Positions 40,740 through 49,032 of a stretch of 64,000 bases of DNA are shown piece after piece. Under the pieces are notes generated by a model that saw nothing but the letters and a program-made list of their open reading frames with translations, was not told the origin of the DNA and did no database searches. The first letter of the stretch is position 1. Every line of letters begins with the position of its first letter. The stretch spans positions 1-64,000 of the forward strand of contig JAFAYQ010000035.1 in NCBI GenBank assembly GCA_019240215.1, written 5' to 3'. Both the position numbers and the translations under genes were made by a program. This stretch comes from Actinomycetota bacterium (GTDB lineage Bacteria; Actinomycetota; Actinomycetes; Streptosporangiales; Streptosporangiaceae).

Positions 40740-42182
40740 TCATTCTTGGCGAGCGGCGTGCTCGCGACGGGTCAGGTCGGCCACCACGTCCCTGGCTTCC
40801 TCGCGGGAGGCGAGTCCGGGCGGCCCGCCCGCGGTGACCAGGGACGGGTCGTCGGGGTCGGCGTGGCCGTGCACCACGTCGTAGGTGAGGTCCCCGACCG
40901 AGTAGCCGATGCCGCGGTCGTGCGGCCAGGAGCGGGCGATCATCTCCTCGTCGAACTGGACGACCTTGCCGTCCTGGATGACGGTCTCGATCGCCGCCCG
41001 GCGCTGCAGCACGGTGATGTCGGCCACCGGGTCGCCGTCGACGACGATCAGGTCGGCGATCATCCCGGGGGCGACCACGCCGATCTGGCCGTCGAGGCCG
41101 AGCATGAGGGCGCCGTTGCTGGTGCCCGCCTGGATCGCCTCCAGCGCGGTCAGGCCCGCGTAGGTCATCAGCAGTTCCAGCTCGCGGGCGTGCCAGACCC
41201 CGTACGGGGTGACGGAAAAACCGCTGTCGGTGCCGAGCACCATCGTCACCCCGGCCGCGTGGGCGCGGTGCAGGGCGTCGGCCGACTTGTCGAGCATCGA
41301 CTTCATGCCGTCGCGCATCGGGGCGGGCGCGCCGACCAGATGACCCCAGTCACCGACGTTCGACAGCAGCAGCAGCGTCGGTACCAGCGGGGTGCCGGTC
41401 TGGACCAGGTGGGCGATGGTCTCGTCGCTCATGATGTTGCCGTGCATGATCCAGTCCATGCCGGCGCTGGCGGCCGCGTGCACCTCGGCGTCGCCGCGGG
41501 CGTGGATCGTCATCTTCTTGCCGAGCTGATGGGCCAGGTCGGCCAGTACCTTCATCTCGTCGCTGGTGAAGGCCTGGTAGTCCCCGTACGGGCTGTCGGC
41601 CAGCTTGATGAAGTCGACACCGTTCTTGGCCTGGTGCCGGACCTCGTCGATCATGTCGTCGAGCCGGTTGTGGACGATGCCGATCGAGCCCTCGGGCACG
41701 CCGACCGAGTCGGGGAACCAGTCGGTCAGGCCGTTGCTGGTGGTCAGATACCGGCCGGCCGCGGTCATCCGCGGCCCCTGGACGATGCCGTCCTTGATCG
41801 CTTCGCGCAGGCCGACGCCGATGTAGTAGCTGCCGCCGGGCTGGGAGATGCCGGTGACCCCGGCCCGCAGCACCTTCTGGGCGTGGAACGCGGCCTTGAG
41901 GGTGCGCAGTTCGGGGCTGGTGTAGAGGTCGATCTCCTCTTCGGTGCGGCTCTCGCCGTAGGTCATGTGGCAATGCGCGTCGATCAGGCCCGGCATCACC
42001 GTCTTGCCGGTGGCGTCGATCTCGGTGAGGTCGTCGCCGCGCGGCACCAGTTCCCGGCTCACCTGGGTGCCGACCGCGCTGATGCGGCCGTCCTTGACCA
42101 GCACCGAGGTCCGGGGCTGGGGCGGGTTGGCAGCTCCATCGACCACGGTCGCGTTGGTGATCAGCAGCCACGTTGACGGCAT
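40740..42182 (-). CDS. Metal-dependent amidohydrolase (imidazolonepropionase-like)
   Basis: 480 aa. Metal-site motifs: MPGLIDAHCHMTYGE (HxH), carboxylated Lys candidate VDFIKLADSPYG, His in MTIHARGDAEVH and IMHGN, and Asp in VLGTDSGFSVTP. The C-terminal composite sandwich strand GMIADLIVVDGDPVADI is typical. The family opens cyclic amides and imides or deaminates or cleaves C-N bonds. ATG 42182 with GAAGGGA 8 nt upstream. First gene of the ten-gene catabolic operon below the regulator; its C-N hydrolase fold again suggests an N-containing substrate. Confidence 0.9.
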   Translation of the reverse strand: MPSTWLLITNATVVDGAANPPQPRTSVLVKDGRISAVGTQVSRELVPRGDDLTEIDATGKTVMPGLIDAHCHMTYGESRTEEEIDLYTSPELRTLKAAFHAQKVLRAGVTGISQPGGSYYIGVGLREAIKDGIVQGPRMTAAGRYLTTSNGLTDWFPDSVGVPEGSIGIVHNRLDDMIDEVRHQAKNGVDFIKLADSPYGDYQAFTSDEMKVLADLAHQLGKKMTIHARGDAEVHAAASAGMDWIMHGNIMSDETIAHLVQTGTPLVPTLLLLSNVGDWGHLVGAPAPMRDGMKSMLDKSADALHRAHAAGVTMVLGTDSGFSVTPYGVWHARELELLMTYAGLTALEAIQAGTSNGALMLGLDGQIGVVAPGMIADLIVVDGDPVADITVLQRRAAIETVIQDGKVVQFDEEMIARSWPHDRGIGYSVGDLTYDVVHGHADPDDPSLVTAGGPPGLASREEARDVVADLTRREHAARQE

Positions 42183-42260
42183 CGGCACTGTCCCTTCCGG
42201 TCGGCTGCGCAGGTGGCCTCACCCTCACCCGAAGGGCGTGATAACCGGCGAAATGCCAGC

Positions 42261-45200
42261 TCAGCGGCGGCTGTCGCGCAGCAGGGCGGCGGTCGCGGCC
42301 GACGGCTCGGTGCCCAGCTCGGCCAGCGCCCGCTCACACGACCGGTAGGCGGCGATGACCCGGTCCCAGTCCCCGAGCGTGCCCGCGATCCGCATCAGCA
42401 GCCGCCAGGCCGCCTCCCGGTACGGGTCGGCCCGGGCCACCGTCTCGGCCAGCTGGGCGGCCTGCTGGTAGCGGGCGGCCGCGAACGCCGCTTCGGCCGC
42501 GTCCAGCCGGGCGCTGCACACCAGCTCATCCAGCCGCTGGCGGCGCTCGTCGGCCCAGATCGAGGTGACCGAGGGCAGATACGGGCCGTGGTCGGCGATC
42601 CGCAGCGCCGACAGCAGCAGGGTCAGCTTTTCCTCGCCGGTGACGGCGGCCGCCTGGCCCAGCAGCCCGGCCAGCCGCTGAGATTCGGTGACCACCCGGA
42701 CCTGCGGGTTCAACTGGACGGTGCCGTGCCGGGAGTCCTGCACGAGCACGTCCGGTACCACCTTGCGCAGCTTGAGCACGGCCTGCCGGAGGTAAGAGGA
42801 CGACGACCCGTCGCGGCGGCCGTCGAACAGCGCCTCCAGCAGCGCGTCCCTCGACACCTCCTCGCCGTGGTGGCTGGCCAGGAACGCGAGCAGTTCCAGG
42901 CTCTTGCTCAGCCCGGGGCTGACCTCGCGGCCGTCCACGGTGACCGCGACCCGGCCGAACTCGGCCACCTCCACGCTGGCGGCGACCGTGGGCGCCACCG
43001 AGATGCCGCGCAGCCGCAGCGCCCGGCCGAGCGCGTGCCAGCCCGAGTCGGCCGAGGATTGCAGGTCCAGGCAGCGGGCCAGCACGTCGGGGAACTCGGC
43101 CAGCGCTTTGAGCAGGGAGTGGTTGGAGCGCTGGCGGGCGGCGACGGTGCGGGCCAGCTCCGCGTAGCCGTCGGCCGCGTCCTCGCGGCCGCAGCGCCAT
43201 TCGGCCTCGGACAGGTAGACGGCAGCGGGGGGCAGGTAGAGCAGGCGGTGGCCTTGCTGCATGCCTTCGACCGCTCGTTTGAGGTCGCTGGCGGCTTCCT
43301 TCGCCCGGTCTTGGCTGGCACCGTCCTGGGAAGCGCCGGTGAGCAGGTGCAGCAGGCCGCTGAGCATGGCCCGGTGCTCGATCAGGAACGCGAACGTGCT
43401 GCCGGCCGGATGGCAGGCCAGCTTGTCGAGGATGACCCGGGCGGCGGCCGGGTCCTGGTTCAGCCGCAGCTCCAGTTCGGCCTCGATGAGCAGGCTGTAC
43501 GCCTCGAACATGACCGACCCGGTGGCCAGGATCTGGCGGCGTCCTTCCCGCAGCAGCCGCCACGCCTCGTCCCGGTCCCCGATCTCCAGCATCAGTCGGG
43601 GCCCGACCAGGCCGGACAGCCACACGCTCTGGTCCGAGGAGTCGACCAGCGCGTGGTAGACCTCGAACGCCTGCTCGGTCCGGCCCGCCGCCAGCAGCGC
43701 ACTGACCTGCCACGACTCGGTGGCCTTGGCCGCCCAGGGCGAGCTCGGGGCCGAGGTCAGCTCGGGCAGGCGGCCGAGGTCGAAGTGGGTGCGCAGTACG
43801 AGCGCGTCCATCGGGCTGCCGGTGAACTCGCCGAGCGGGTGGGCGGGGCCGGAGGCGGGCTCGTCCCGCACCACCGCCATCGCGTAGCGGGCGGCGTCCA
43901 CGGCCGGGCCGGGCGGGGCCGCGGCCAGCACCGCGTCGATGTCGGCGACCCGCCCGGCGTGCAGGTAGAGCCAGGCCATGAGGCCGGCCGCGGGCCCCGA
44001 GGAAGCGGCCAGCTTGTGCCGCTGGCCCAGCCGGTCGAGCCGGTCGGCCAGGGCCACCCCGGTCGCGAACCGCTCCCGGACCACGGTGAGCATGAGCTCG
44101 GAGGCGGCCAGCTCGATGTCGTCGGGCGGCCGGGCCGGGGCCAGCGCCGCCAGCCACCGTTCGGCCAGCGCGAAGTCGGTCCGTTCGATGACCCGTTCCA
44201 GCACCGGCCGGACGATCGTGAGGGCATCTTCGGGGCAGCCGACCTTGAGGTACTCCTCCACCGCTTCCTCGTCGTGACCCTCGCTGAGCAGCAGCCGGGC
44301 GTGCGCCCGGTACAGCTGGCGCTGCTCGTGCTCGCCTCGCCGGTGCAGCCGTTTGAGCAGGAACTCCCGGAACCGCGGGTGACAGCGCAGCACCTCACCG
44401 TGGCACAGCCAGCTCACCGGCAGCCGGGCCCCGGCCAGCGAGTGCATCCGGGCCGAGGCACCGGCCAGGCCCAGCGCCTCCGCCTTGGGCACCGTCACCT
44501 CGGTCAGCACCGCGGTGCTGACCAGGAAGTCCGCGTCGTCGGCGGCCAGCTGGCCGAGGATCTCGGTGGCCAGGTACCCGTGCAGCGGGTCGGCCTCGCC
44601 GCCCAGCCCGATCACGTGGTCGACGGCTTCCCAGGCCTCGAACAGCACGCCGGTCATCCAGCCGCCGGTGTCGACCACCGCGTCGACCGGGTCGATGTCC
44701 TCGCGCCCGGCCGCCGCCAGCGCCGCCGCCGCCTCGTCGACGGTCAGGGCCAGGTCCTCCTCGCCGACCGCGGCCACCCACGGCAGCAGGCCCACGCTGG
44801 ACCGGAACGGCAGCTCGGTACGGCTGCACACCACCAGCCGGGCGAACGGCGGCAGGTAGCGCGCGAACGAGGTCAGCACCTCGAGCGCGTCCGGCGCGGC
44901 CACCAGCCGTTCGGCGTCGTCGATGACGATCAGCACCGGCACGTCGCCGATGGCCTCGGCCAGCAACCCGGCCACTTCGGCGTGCGGCAGGTGCGCGGCC
45001 AGCGCCGAGGTGGCGACGTCGGCCGCTTCCGGAACCTGTACGGCCAGGGCGGCTTCGAGGTAGGTGAGCAGGCGGCCGGTGGCGGCGTCGGTGGCGTCCA
45101 GGTCGAGCCAGACCAGCGGCCGCTGCAGCCGCCGGGCGGCCTGGACGATCGCGGTGGTCTTGCCGGCACCCGCGGAGGCGTAGATGAAGACCAGCCGATG

Positions 45201-45314
45201 CTGGTCGAGCAGACCGGTGAGCAGGGCGTCGACGCGTTTGCGGGGGACGACCGAGTCGGCCAGTGGGGGCACCATGATCTTGCGGCGGATCACACGGAGG
45301 CTGCTGTCGGTCAA
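42261..45314 (-). CDS. Large STAND ATPase regulator: MalT-like N-terminus with C-terminal BTAD (SARP-type) domain
   Basis: 1017 aa. Residues about 10-300 are a MalT/LuxR-type ATPase: VPRKRVDALLTGLLDQHRLVFIYASAGAGKTTAIVQAARR (Walker A), VPVLIVIDDAERLV (Walker B). About 300-770 are helical repeat-like. The C-terminal about 250 residues carry a winged-helix/BTAD pair: VEVAEFGRVAVTVDGREVSPGLSKSLELLAFLASHHGEEVSRDALLEALF, then YRAHAR-type helices ending RVIAAYRSCERALAELGTEPSAAT. No C-terminal LuxR helix-turn-helix. Start TTG 45314 has GAGGTGA upstream; GTG codons slightly downstream are alternatives. Positioned directly before the Mo-hydroxylase operon, its probable activator. Confidence 0.88.
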   Translation of the reverse strand: MTDSSLRVIRRKIMVPPLADSVVPRKRVDALLTGLLDQHRLVFIYASAGAGKTTAIVQAARRLQRPLVWLDLDATDAATGRLLTYLEAALAVQVPEAADVATSALAAHLPHAEVAGLLAEAIGDVPVLIVIDDAERLVAAPDALEVLTSFARYLPPFARLVVCSRTELPFRSSVGLLPWVAAVGEEDLALTVDEAAAALAAAGREDIDPVDAVVDTGGWMTGVLFEAWEAVDHVIGLGGEADPLHGYLATEILGQLAADDADFLVSTAVLTEVTVPKAEALGLAGASARMHSLAGARLPVSWLCHGEVLRCHPRFREFLLKRLHRRGEHEQRQLYRAHARLLLSEGHDEEAVEEYLKVGCPEDALTIVRPVLERVIERTDFALAERWLAALAPARPPDDIELAASELMLTVVRERFATGVALADRLDRLGQRHKLAASSGPAAGLMAWLYLHAGRVADIDAVLAAAPPGPAVDAARYAMAVVRDEPASGPAHPLGEFTGSPMDALVLRTHFDLGRLPELTSAPSSPWAAKATESWQVSALLAAGRTEQAFEVYHALVDSSDQSVWLSGLVGPRLMLEIGDRDEAWRLLREGRRQILATGSVMFEAYSLLIEAELELRLNQDPAAARVILDKLACHPAGSTFAFLIEHRAMLSGLLHLLTGASQDGASQDRAKEAASDLKRAVEGMQQGHRLLYLPPAAVYLSEAEWRCGREDAADGYAELARTVAARQRSNHSLLKALAEFPDVLARCLDLQSSADSGWHALGRALRLRGISVAPTVAASVEVAEFGRVAVTVDGREVSPGLSKSLELLAFLASHHGEEVSRDALLEALFDGRRDGSSSSYLRQAVLKLRKVVPDVLVQDSRHGTVQLNPQVRVVTESQRLAGLLGQAAAVTGEEKLTLLLSALRIADHGPYLPSVTSIWADERRQRLDELVCSARLDAAEAAFAAARYQQAAQLAETVARADPYREAAWRLLMRIAGTLGDWDRVIAAYRSCERALAELGTEPSAATAALLRDSRR

Positions 45315-45408
45315 TTGATCACCTCACCGTCTCGTCGTCGCCCCGGCTGGGACCTCGTCATCCCCCGTTCAGGTCTATTACTCGTACGCGGAAGCGTAAC
45401 TTGCCTGG

Positions 45409-46242
45409 TCAAGCCCCACGCTGAACGCCTCGGTAGCTGGCGTCGGCCAGAAAGGCCTCGATCAGGTCGTTGAGCTCGTCCGGCCGCTCCAGCCACGCCA
45501 GGTGGCCGGCCTTGGCGATCGTCCGGTAGCTGGCGCCGGGGATCAGGCCGGCGACCGTGCGGTTGTACCAGGGCAGCGTGATCAGGTCCTCGTCGCCGTG
45601 CACGACCAGGGCCGGGCAGCCGATGCGGGGCAGCCGGTCCCGGGTCTCGTGGCTCAGGTCGGCCTTGAAGTGGCCGGCCGTACCCGCCGGGGTGCTGGAC
45701 ATGTGGGTCTTCAGGCGCTGCTCGACCGCCGCCTGGCGGTCCGGCTCATGGTCGAACAGCGAGGGCGACGACATCCAGAACGCGAACTGCGCGTACACGT
45801 CCAGCGGTCCGTTCTCGATGGCGTACAGCCGGGACTGGAAGTGGCGGCGGATGTGGTGTTCGCGGGCGGACGAGGACCAGGTGGCCAGCAGGATCAGGCC
45901 CCGCACCAGGTCCGGCCGGGCCAGTGCCAGCTCCTGGGCGACGGCCGAGCCGAGGCTGAGTCCGGCCACCACCGCGTTGCCCACTCCGATGGCGTCCATC
46001 CAGGCGGCGATGTCGGCGGCCATTCCCGTCACCGTGTAGTCGTTGCCGGTGCCGTTGCCGCCGGTGGTGTCCCCGCTCCCCCGCAGGTCCACCGTCAAAC
46101 ACCGGTGCTGCGCCTGGAACCGGGCGGTCTGCAGTTCCCAGGTGCGGCCGCGCAGCCCGGTGCCCGGAATCCAGATGATCGGCGGCCCGCTCCCGGCTTC
46201 CTCGTAGTGGACGCTGATGTCGCCGCACTCGACGTCAGGCAC
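45409..46242 (-). CDS. Alpha/beta hydrolase
   Basis: 277 aa. Opening VHYEEAGSGPPIIWIPGTGLRGRTWELQ, nucleophile elbow VAGLSLGSAVAQELA, Asp in VVHGDEDLITLPWYN, His in AKAGHLAWLERP: a complete catalytic triad. Resembles 3-oxoadipate enol-lactonase/meta-cleavage hydrolase relatives. GTG 46242. Lies 94 nt upstream of the large regulator on the same strand and may share its transcript. Substrate unknown. Confidence 0.85.
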   Translation of the reverse strand: MPDVECGDISVHYEEAGSGPPIIWIPGTGLRGRTWELQTARFQAQHRCLTVDLRGSGDTTGGNGTGNDYTVTGMAADIAAWMDAIGVGNAVVAGLSLGSAVAQELALARPDLVRGLILLATWSSSAREHHIRRHFQSRLYAIENGPLDVYAQFAFWMSSPSLFDHEPDRQAAVEQRLKTHMSSTPAGTAGHFKADLSHETRDRLPRIGCPALVVHGDEDLITLPWYNRTVAGLIPGASYRTIAKAGHLAWLERPDELNDLIEAFLADASYRGVQRGA

Positions 46243-46289
46243 GCTGCCCCCGCTCTCACGCGGTCAAGGTCACGGTCCCGGGCAGCGTC

Positions 46290-46303
46290 TCACGGCACCG
46301 TGA
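46290..46303. promoter_or_regulatory. Inverted repeat upstream of alpha/beta hydrolase
   Basis: TCACGG-CA-CCGTGA, 6-bp perfect arms, 48 bp upstream of the hydrolase start in the 152-bp gap between it and the iclR gene. Candidate operator for the hydrolase/regulator transcript. The rest of 46243-46394 shows no gene. Confidence 0.4.
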
Positions 46304-46394
46304 AAACTGCCGAAATCGGACGGGCGGGAAGAGTTCCCGACGTGAGACCGGGACCATACCGGCTGGCGACCGGCCCCCTGGGCGCAGCCTATGG

Positions 46395-47159
46395 TCAGAG
46401 CCGGGCGGAGATCGCCTGGGCGGTGGCGGTGAGGGCGGCGACGATGGCGGCCACCCGGGCGGGGTTGTAGCGGACGGTCGGCATCGACAGCGAGACCGCC
46501 GCCACGGTGTCGCCGGCCGGGTCGCGGACCGGCACCCCGACCGCGGCCAGGCCCCGTTCGGACCGCTCGAGGTTGACGGCGAACCCGGTCCGGCGGACCG
46601 CCCGCAGGTCCTCCAGCAGCCGCGCCCGGTCGGGCCGTTCCTCCGGCCGATCGTCGTACCGGTCCCCGGCGTAGAGCGATTCGATCTGCTCGTCGCTGAG
46701 GGCGGCCAGCCCGATCAGGCCGCCGGTGACCTCGTGGGCGGGGAACACCATGCCCTCCCGGTTGCTGACCCGCAGCGCCTGGGCACCCTCCACCGAGAGC
46801 AGGAACCGGCAGGTGGCGCCGGTCCGCACGCTGAGGTTGGCGGTCTCGTCGAGGGTGTCGACCAGCTGCCGGAGCGGTCCGAGGGCGGCCGCCCGCAGCG
46901 CGCCGAGGTCGGAGTGGGCGTGCCGGGCCAGCTCGAGGACCGGCCCGGCCCGGTAGGCGCGGTTCTCGTCCTGGACGGCGAAGTCGCGGTAGACCAGCAT
47001 CGACAGCAGCCGGTGGGCGGTCGACCGGGCCACCCCGAGCCGCCCGGCCGCCACCGATACCGTCATCGGCCCCTCCAGCTGCAGCATCACCGCCAGCCGG
47101 AGGGCGTGGTCGACGCTGGTGACGGCGTAGGGCGGCGGTTCCTTGAGCGACTTGGGCAC
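46395..47159 (-). CDS. IclR-family regulator of the gentisate operon
   Basis: 254 aa. N-terminal winged helix: YAVTSVDHALRLAVMLQLEGPMTVSVAAGRLGVARSTAHRLLSMLVYRDFAVQDENRAYRAGP. The effector domain has LSVRTGATCRFLLSVEGAQALRVSNREGM and GLAALSDEQIESLY, later RTGFAVNLERSERGLAAVGVPVRDPAGDTVAAVSLSMP. GTG 47159 with a GGGGGG ribosome-binding site. Divergent from gentisate 1,2-dioxygenase, a classic IclR layout for aromatic catabolism. Confidence 0.93.
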   Translation of the reverse strand: MPKSLKEPPPYAVTSVDHALRLAVMLQLEGPMTVSVAAGRLGVARSTAHRLLSMLVYRDFAVQDENRAYRAGPVLELARHAHSDLGALRAAALGPLRQLVDTLDETANLSVRTGATCRFLLSVEGAQALRVSNREGMVFPAHEVTGGLIGLAALSDEQIESLYAGDRYDDRPEERPDRARLLEDLRAVRRTGFAVNLERSERGLAAVGVPVRDPAGDTVAAVSLSMPTVRYNPARVAAIVAALTATAQAISARL

Positions 47160-47189
47160 CGGCCCCCCGTTCCGCGGTCGTTCTGCTCT

Positions 47190-47203
47190 ACAGAATCTTC
47201 TGT
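47190..47203. promoter_or_regulatory. IclR operator candidate
   Basis: ACAGAA-TC-TTCTGT, perfect 6-bp arms with 2-bp centre, midway between the divergent iclR and gentisate dioxygenase starts. The size and position match IclR-family sites. Confidence 0.6.
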
Positions 47204-47236
47204 TCCTGACGGTAGACGCCGTTTGATAGTGGAGCC

Positions 47237-48388
47237 ATGACCGCCAATCCCCCTGTTGTCTCCCCGGTGCGGCTGCGGGCCGAGGATCGCCCTGGTCAGC
47301 CGCCGGTGTCACCGGGTCTGATCGAGTTCTACGAAGGGTTCGAGAAGGCGCTGCTGGTCCCGCTGTGGACCGAGGTCGGCGCGCTGATGCCGCTGAGCCC
47401 GCAGAGCAAGGCCCAGCCGCACCGCTGGGACTGGCAGACGCTGCTGGAGCTGGCCGCCCGGGCCGGTGAGCTGGTCCCGGTCGGCCGCGGCGGTGAGCGC
47501 CGGGCGATCGCGCTGGCCAACCCCAGCCTGGGCGGCAAGCCCTACGCCAGCCCGACGCTGTGGGCGGCGATCCAGTACCTGATGCCGGGCGAGGATGCCC
47601 CCGAGCACCGGCACACCCAGAACGCGTTCCGCTTCGTGGTCGAGGGTGAGGGCGTGTGGACGGTGGTCGAGCGCGATCCGGTGCCGATGCGCCGGGGTGA
47701 CTTCCTGCCCCAGGCCGGCTGGAACTGGCACGCCCACCACAACGGCGCCCGCCAGCCGATGGCCTGGATCGACGGCCTCGACATCCCGTTCCAGTACGAG
47801 GTCGAGGCCCAGTTCTTCACGCCCGGCCGCGACCAGCTGACCGAGGCCGAGCACGCCACCCCGGATCGGTCCCGGTCCCAGCGGCTGTGGGGTCATCCCG
47901 GCGTCGCGCCGGTCTCCCAGCTCGGCGAGACCGCGGGCTCACCGCTGCTGTGCTACCGGTGGGCGGACACCGACGCCGCCCTGGCCGACCAGCTGGCGCT
48001 GGAGAAAGAAGGCCACCCGGGGGTCGTCGAGCCCGGCCACGCCCTGGTCCGCTACACCAACCCGACCAACGGCGAGGACGTGCTGCCGACGATCCGGGCG
48101 CAGTTCCACCGGGTCGCGGCCGGCACCGAGACCGCGCCCCGGCGCGAGACCGGCTCGTCGGTCTACCAGGTGTTCGACGGCTCCGGCCGGATCACGGTGG
48201 GCGAGTTCTCCTGGTCGGTGACCCGCGGCGACCTGTTCGTGGTGCCGTCCTGGCTGCCGTTCTCGGCCCGGTCGGAGGCGTCGGGCTCGGACTCCGACTC
48301 CGGGGCGCTCGATCTGTTCCAGTTCAGCGACGCGCCGATCTTCACCAAGCTCAGCCTGTTCCGGGCGGACAGCGCGGAGCGGCCGTGA
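47237..48388 (+). CDS. gtdA: Gentisate 1,2-dioxygenase
   Basis: 383 aa bicupin. First cupin with iron ligands: LWAAIQYLMPGEDAPEHRHTQNAFRFVVEGEGVWTVVERDPVPMRRGDFLPQAGWNWHAHHN. Second cupin GSSVYQVFDGSGRITVGEFSWSVTRGDLFVVPSWLPF. Opening IEFYEGFEKALLVPLWTEVGALMPLSPQSKAQPHRWDW is diagnostic of gentisate/1-hydroxy-2-naphthoate dioxygenases. It opens gentisate to maleylpyruvate. ATG 47237. Followed by the isomerase with 4-nt overlap. In Streptomyces sp. WA46 the equivalent is SdgD. Confidence 0.94.
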   Translation: MTANPPVVSPVRLRAEDRPGQPPVSPGLIEFYEGFEKALLVPLWTEVGALMPLSPQSKAQPHRWDWQTLLELAARAGELVPVGRGGERRAIALANPSLGGKPYASPTLWAAIQYLMPGEDAPEHRHTQNAFRFVVEGEGVWTVVERDPVPMRRGDFLPQAGWNWHAHHNGARQPMAWIDGLDIPFQYEVEAQFFTPGRDQLTEAEHATPDRSRSQRLWGHPGVAPVSQLGETAGSPLLCYRWADTDAALADQLALEKEGHPGVVEPGHALVRYTNPTNGEDVLPTIRAQFHRVAAGTETAPRRETGSSVYQVFDGSGRITVGEFSWSVTRGDLFVVPSWLPFSARSEASGSDSDSGALDLFQFSDAPIFTKLSLFRADSAERP

Positions 48389-49032
48389 GCCGTACGCTGG
48401 CGCAGGCGCTGGCCTGGTCGGCCGAGGGGACCGAACTGTGCGGCAAGGCCATCGCCGGCCTCGACGCGGCCGGCTACGGCGCCCCCTGCGGGCTCGACGG
48501 CTGGACCCGGCGGCACCTGGTCGCCCATCTGGCGGCCAACGCCGAGGCCATCGGGCGGCTGGTCAGCTGGGCCCGCACCGGCACCGAACAGCGGATGTAC
48601 TCCTCACCCGAGCAGCGCCGGGCCGACATCGAGGCCGGCGCCCGGCGCTCCGGCCCCGAGCTCAGCGCCTGGTTCGAGCGATCGGCCCGGGAGCTGGCGG
48701 CGGCGATGGCGGCGCTGCCGGACCGGGCCTGGCGGGCCGAGGTGGTCACCGCCCAGGGACGCACGGTGCCCGCCGCCGAGATCCCCTGGATGCGCAGCCG
48801 CGAGGTGATGGTGCACGCGGTCGACCTGGCCACCGGGGTCACGTTCGCCGACCTGCCCGCCGGCTTCCGGGCGGCATTGCGGGCGGATATTGTCGCCAAG
48901 CGGGGGGCGGGGAACGTGCCCGCGGTGAGCGGGCCCGACGCCGAGGTGACCGCGTACCTGGCCGGGCGTCCGTACTCCGGCGTCACGACGGCCGACGGGA
49001 CGTTGGCGCCGTCGCTGCCCCCGTGGCTGTGA
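48385..49032 (+). CDS. Mycothiol-dependent maleylpyruvate isomerase
   Basis: 215 aa, DinB/MDMPI fold. GWTRRHLVAHLAANAEAIGRLVSWA carries the first His metal ligand; MRSREVMVHAVDLATGVTFADLP carries Glu and His. The C-terminal domain ends VTAYLAGRPYSGV. Converts maleylpyruvate to fumarylpyruvate using mycothiol, the actinobacterial replacement for glutathione. GTG start overlaps the dioxygenase stop; next gene overlaps by 4 nt. Confidence 0.93.
   Translation: MSRTLAQALAWSAEGTELCGKAIAGLDAAGYGAPCGLDGWTRRHLVAHLAANAEAIGRLVSWARTGTEQRMYSSPEQRRADIEAGARRSGPELSAWFERSARELAAAMAALPDRAWRAEVVTAQGRTVPAAEIPWMRSREVMVHAVDLATGVTFADLPAGFRAALRADIVAKRGAGNVPAVSGPDAEVTAYLAGRPYSGVTTADGTLAPSLPPWL

Noticed and set aside
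42213-45473. A plus-strand reading frame of over 1000 codons opposite the large regulator gene
   Set aside because: It is the antisense of a well-supported STAND/BTAD protein. Long open antisense frames are expected in very high-GC DNA with GC-rich third positions, and the translation is low complexity with no domain.
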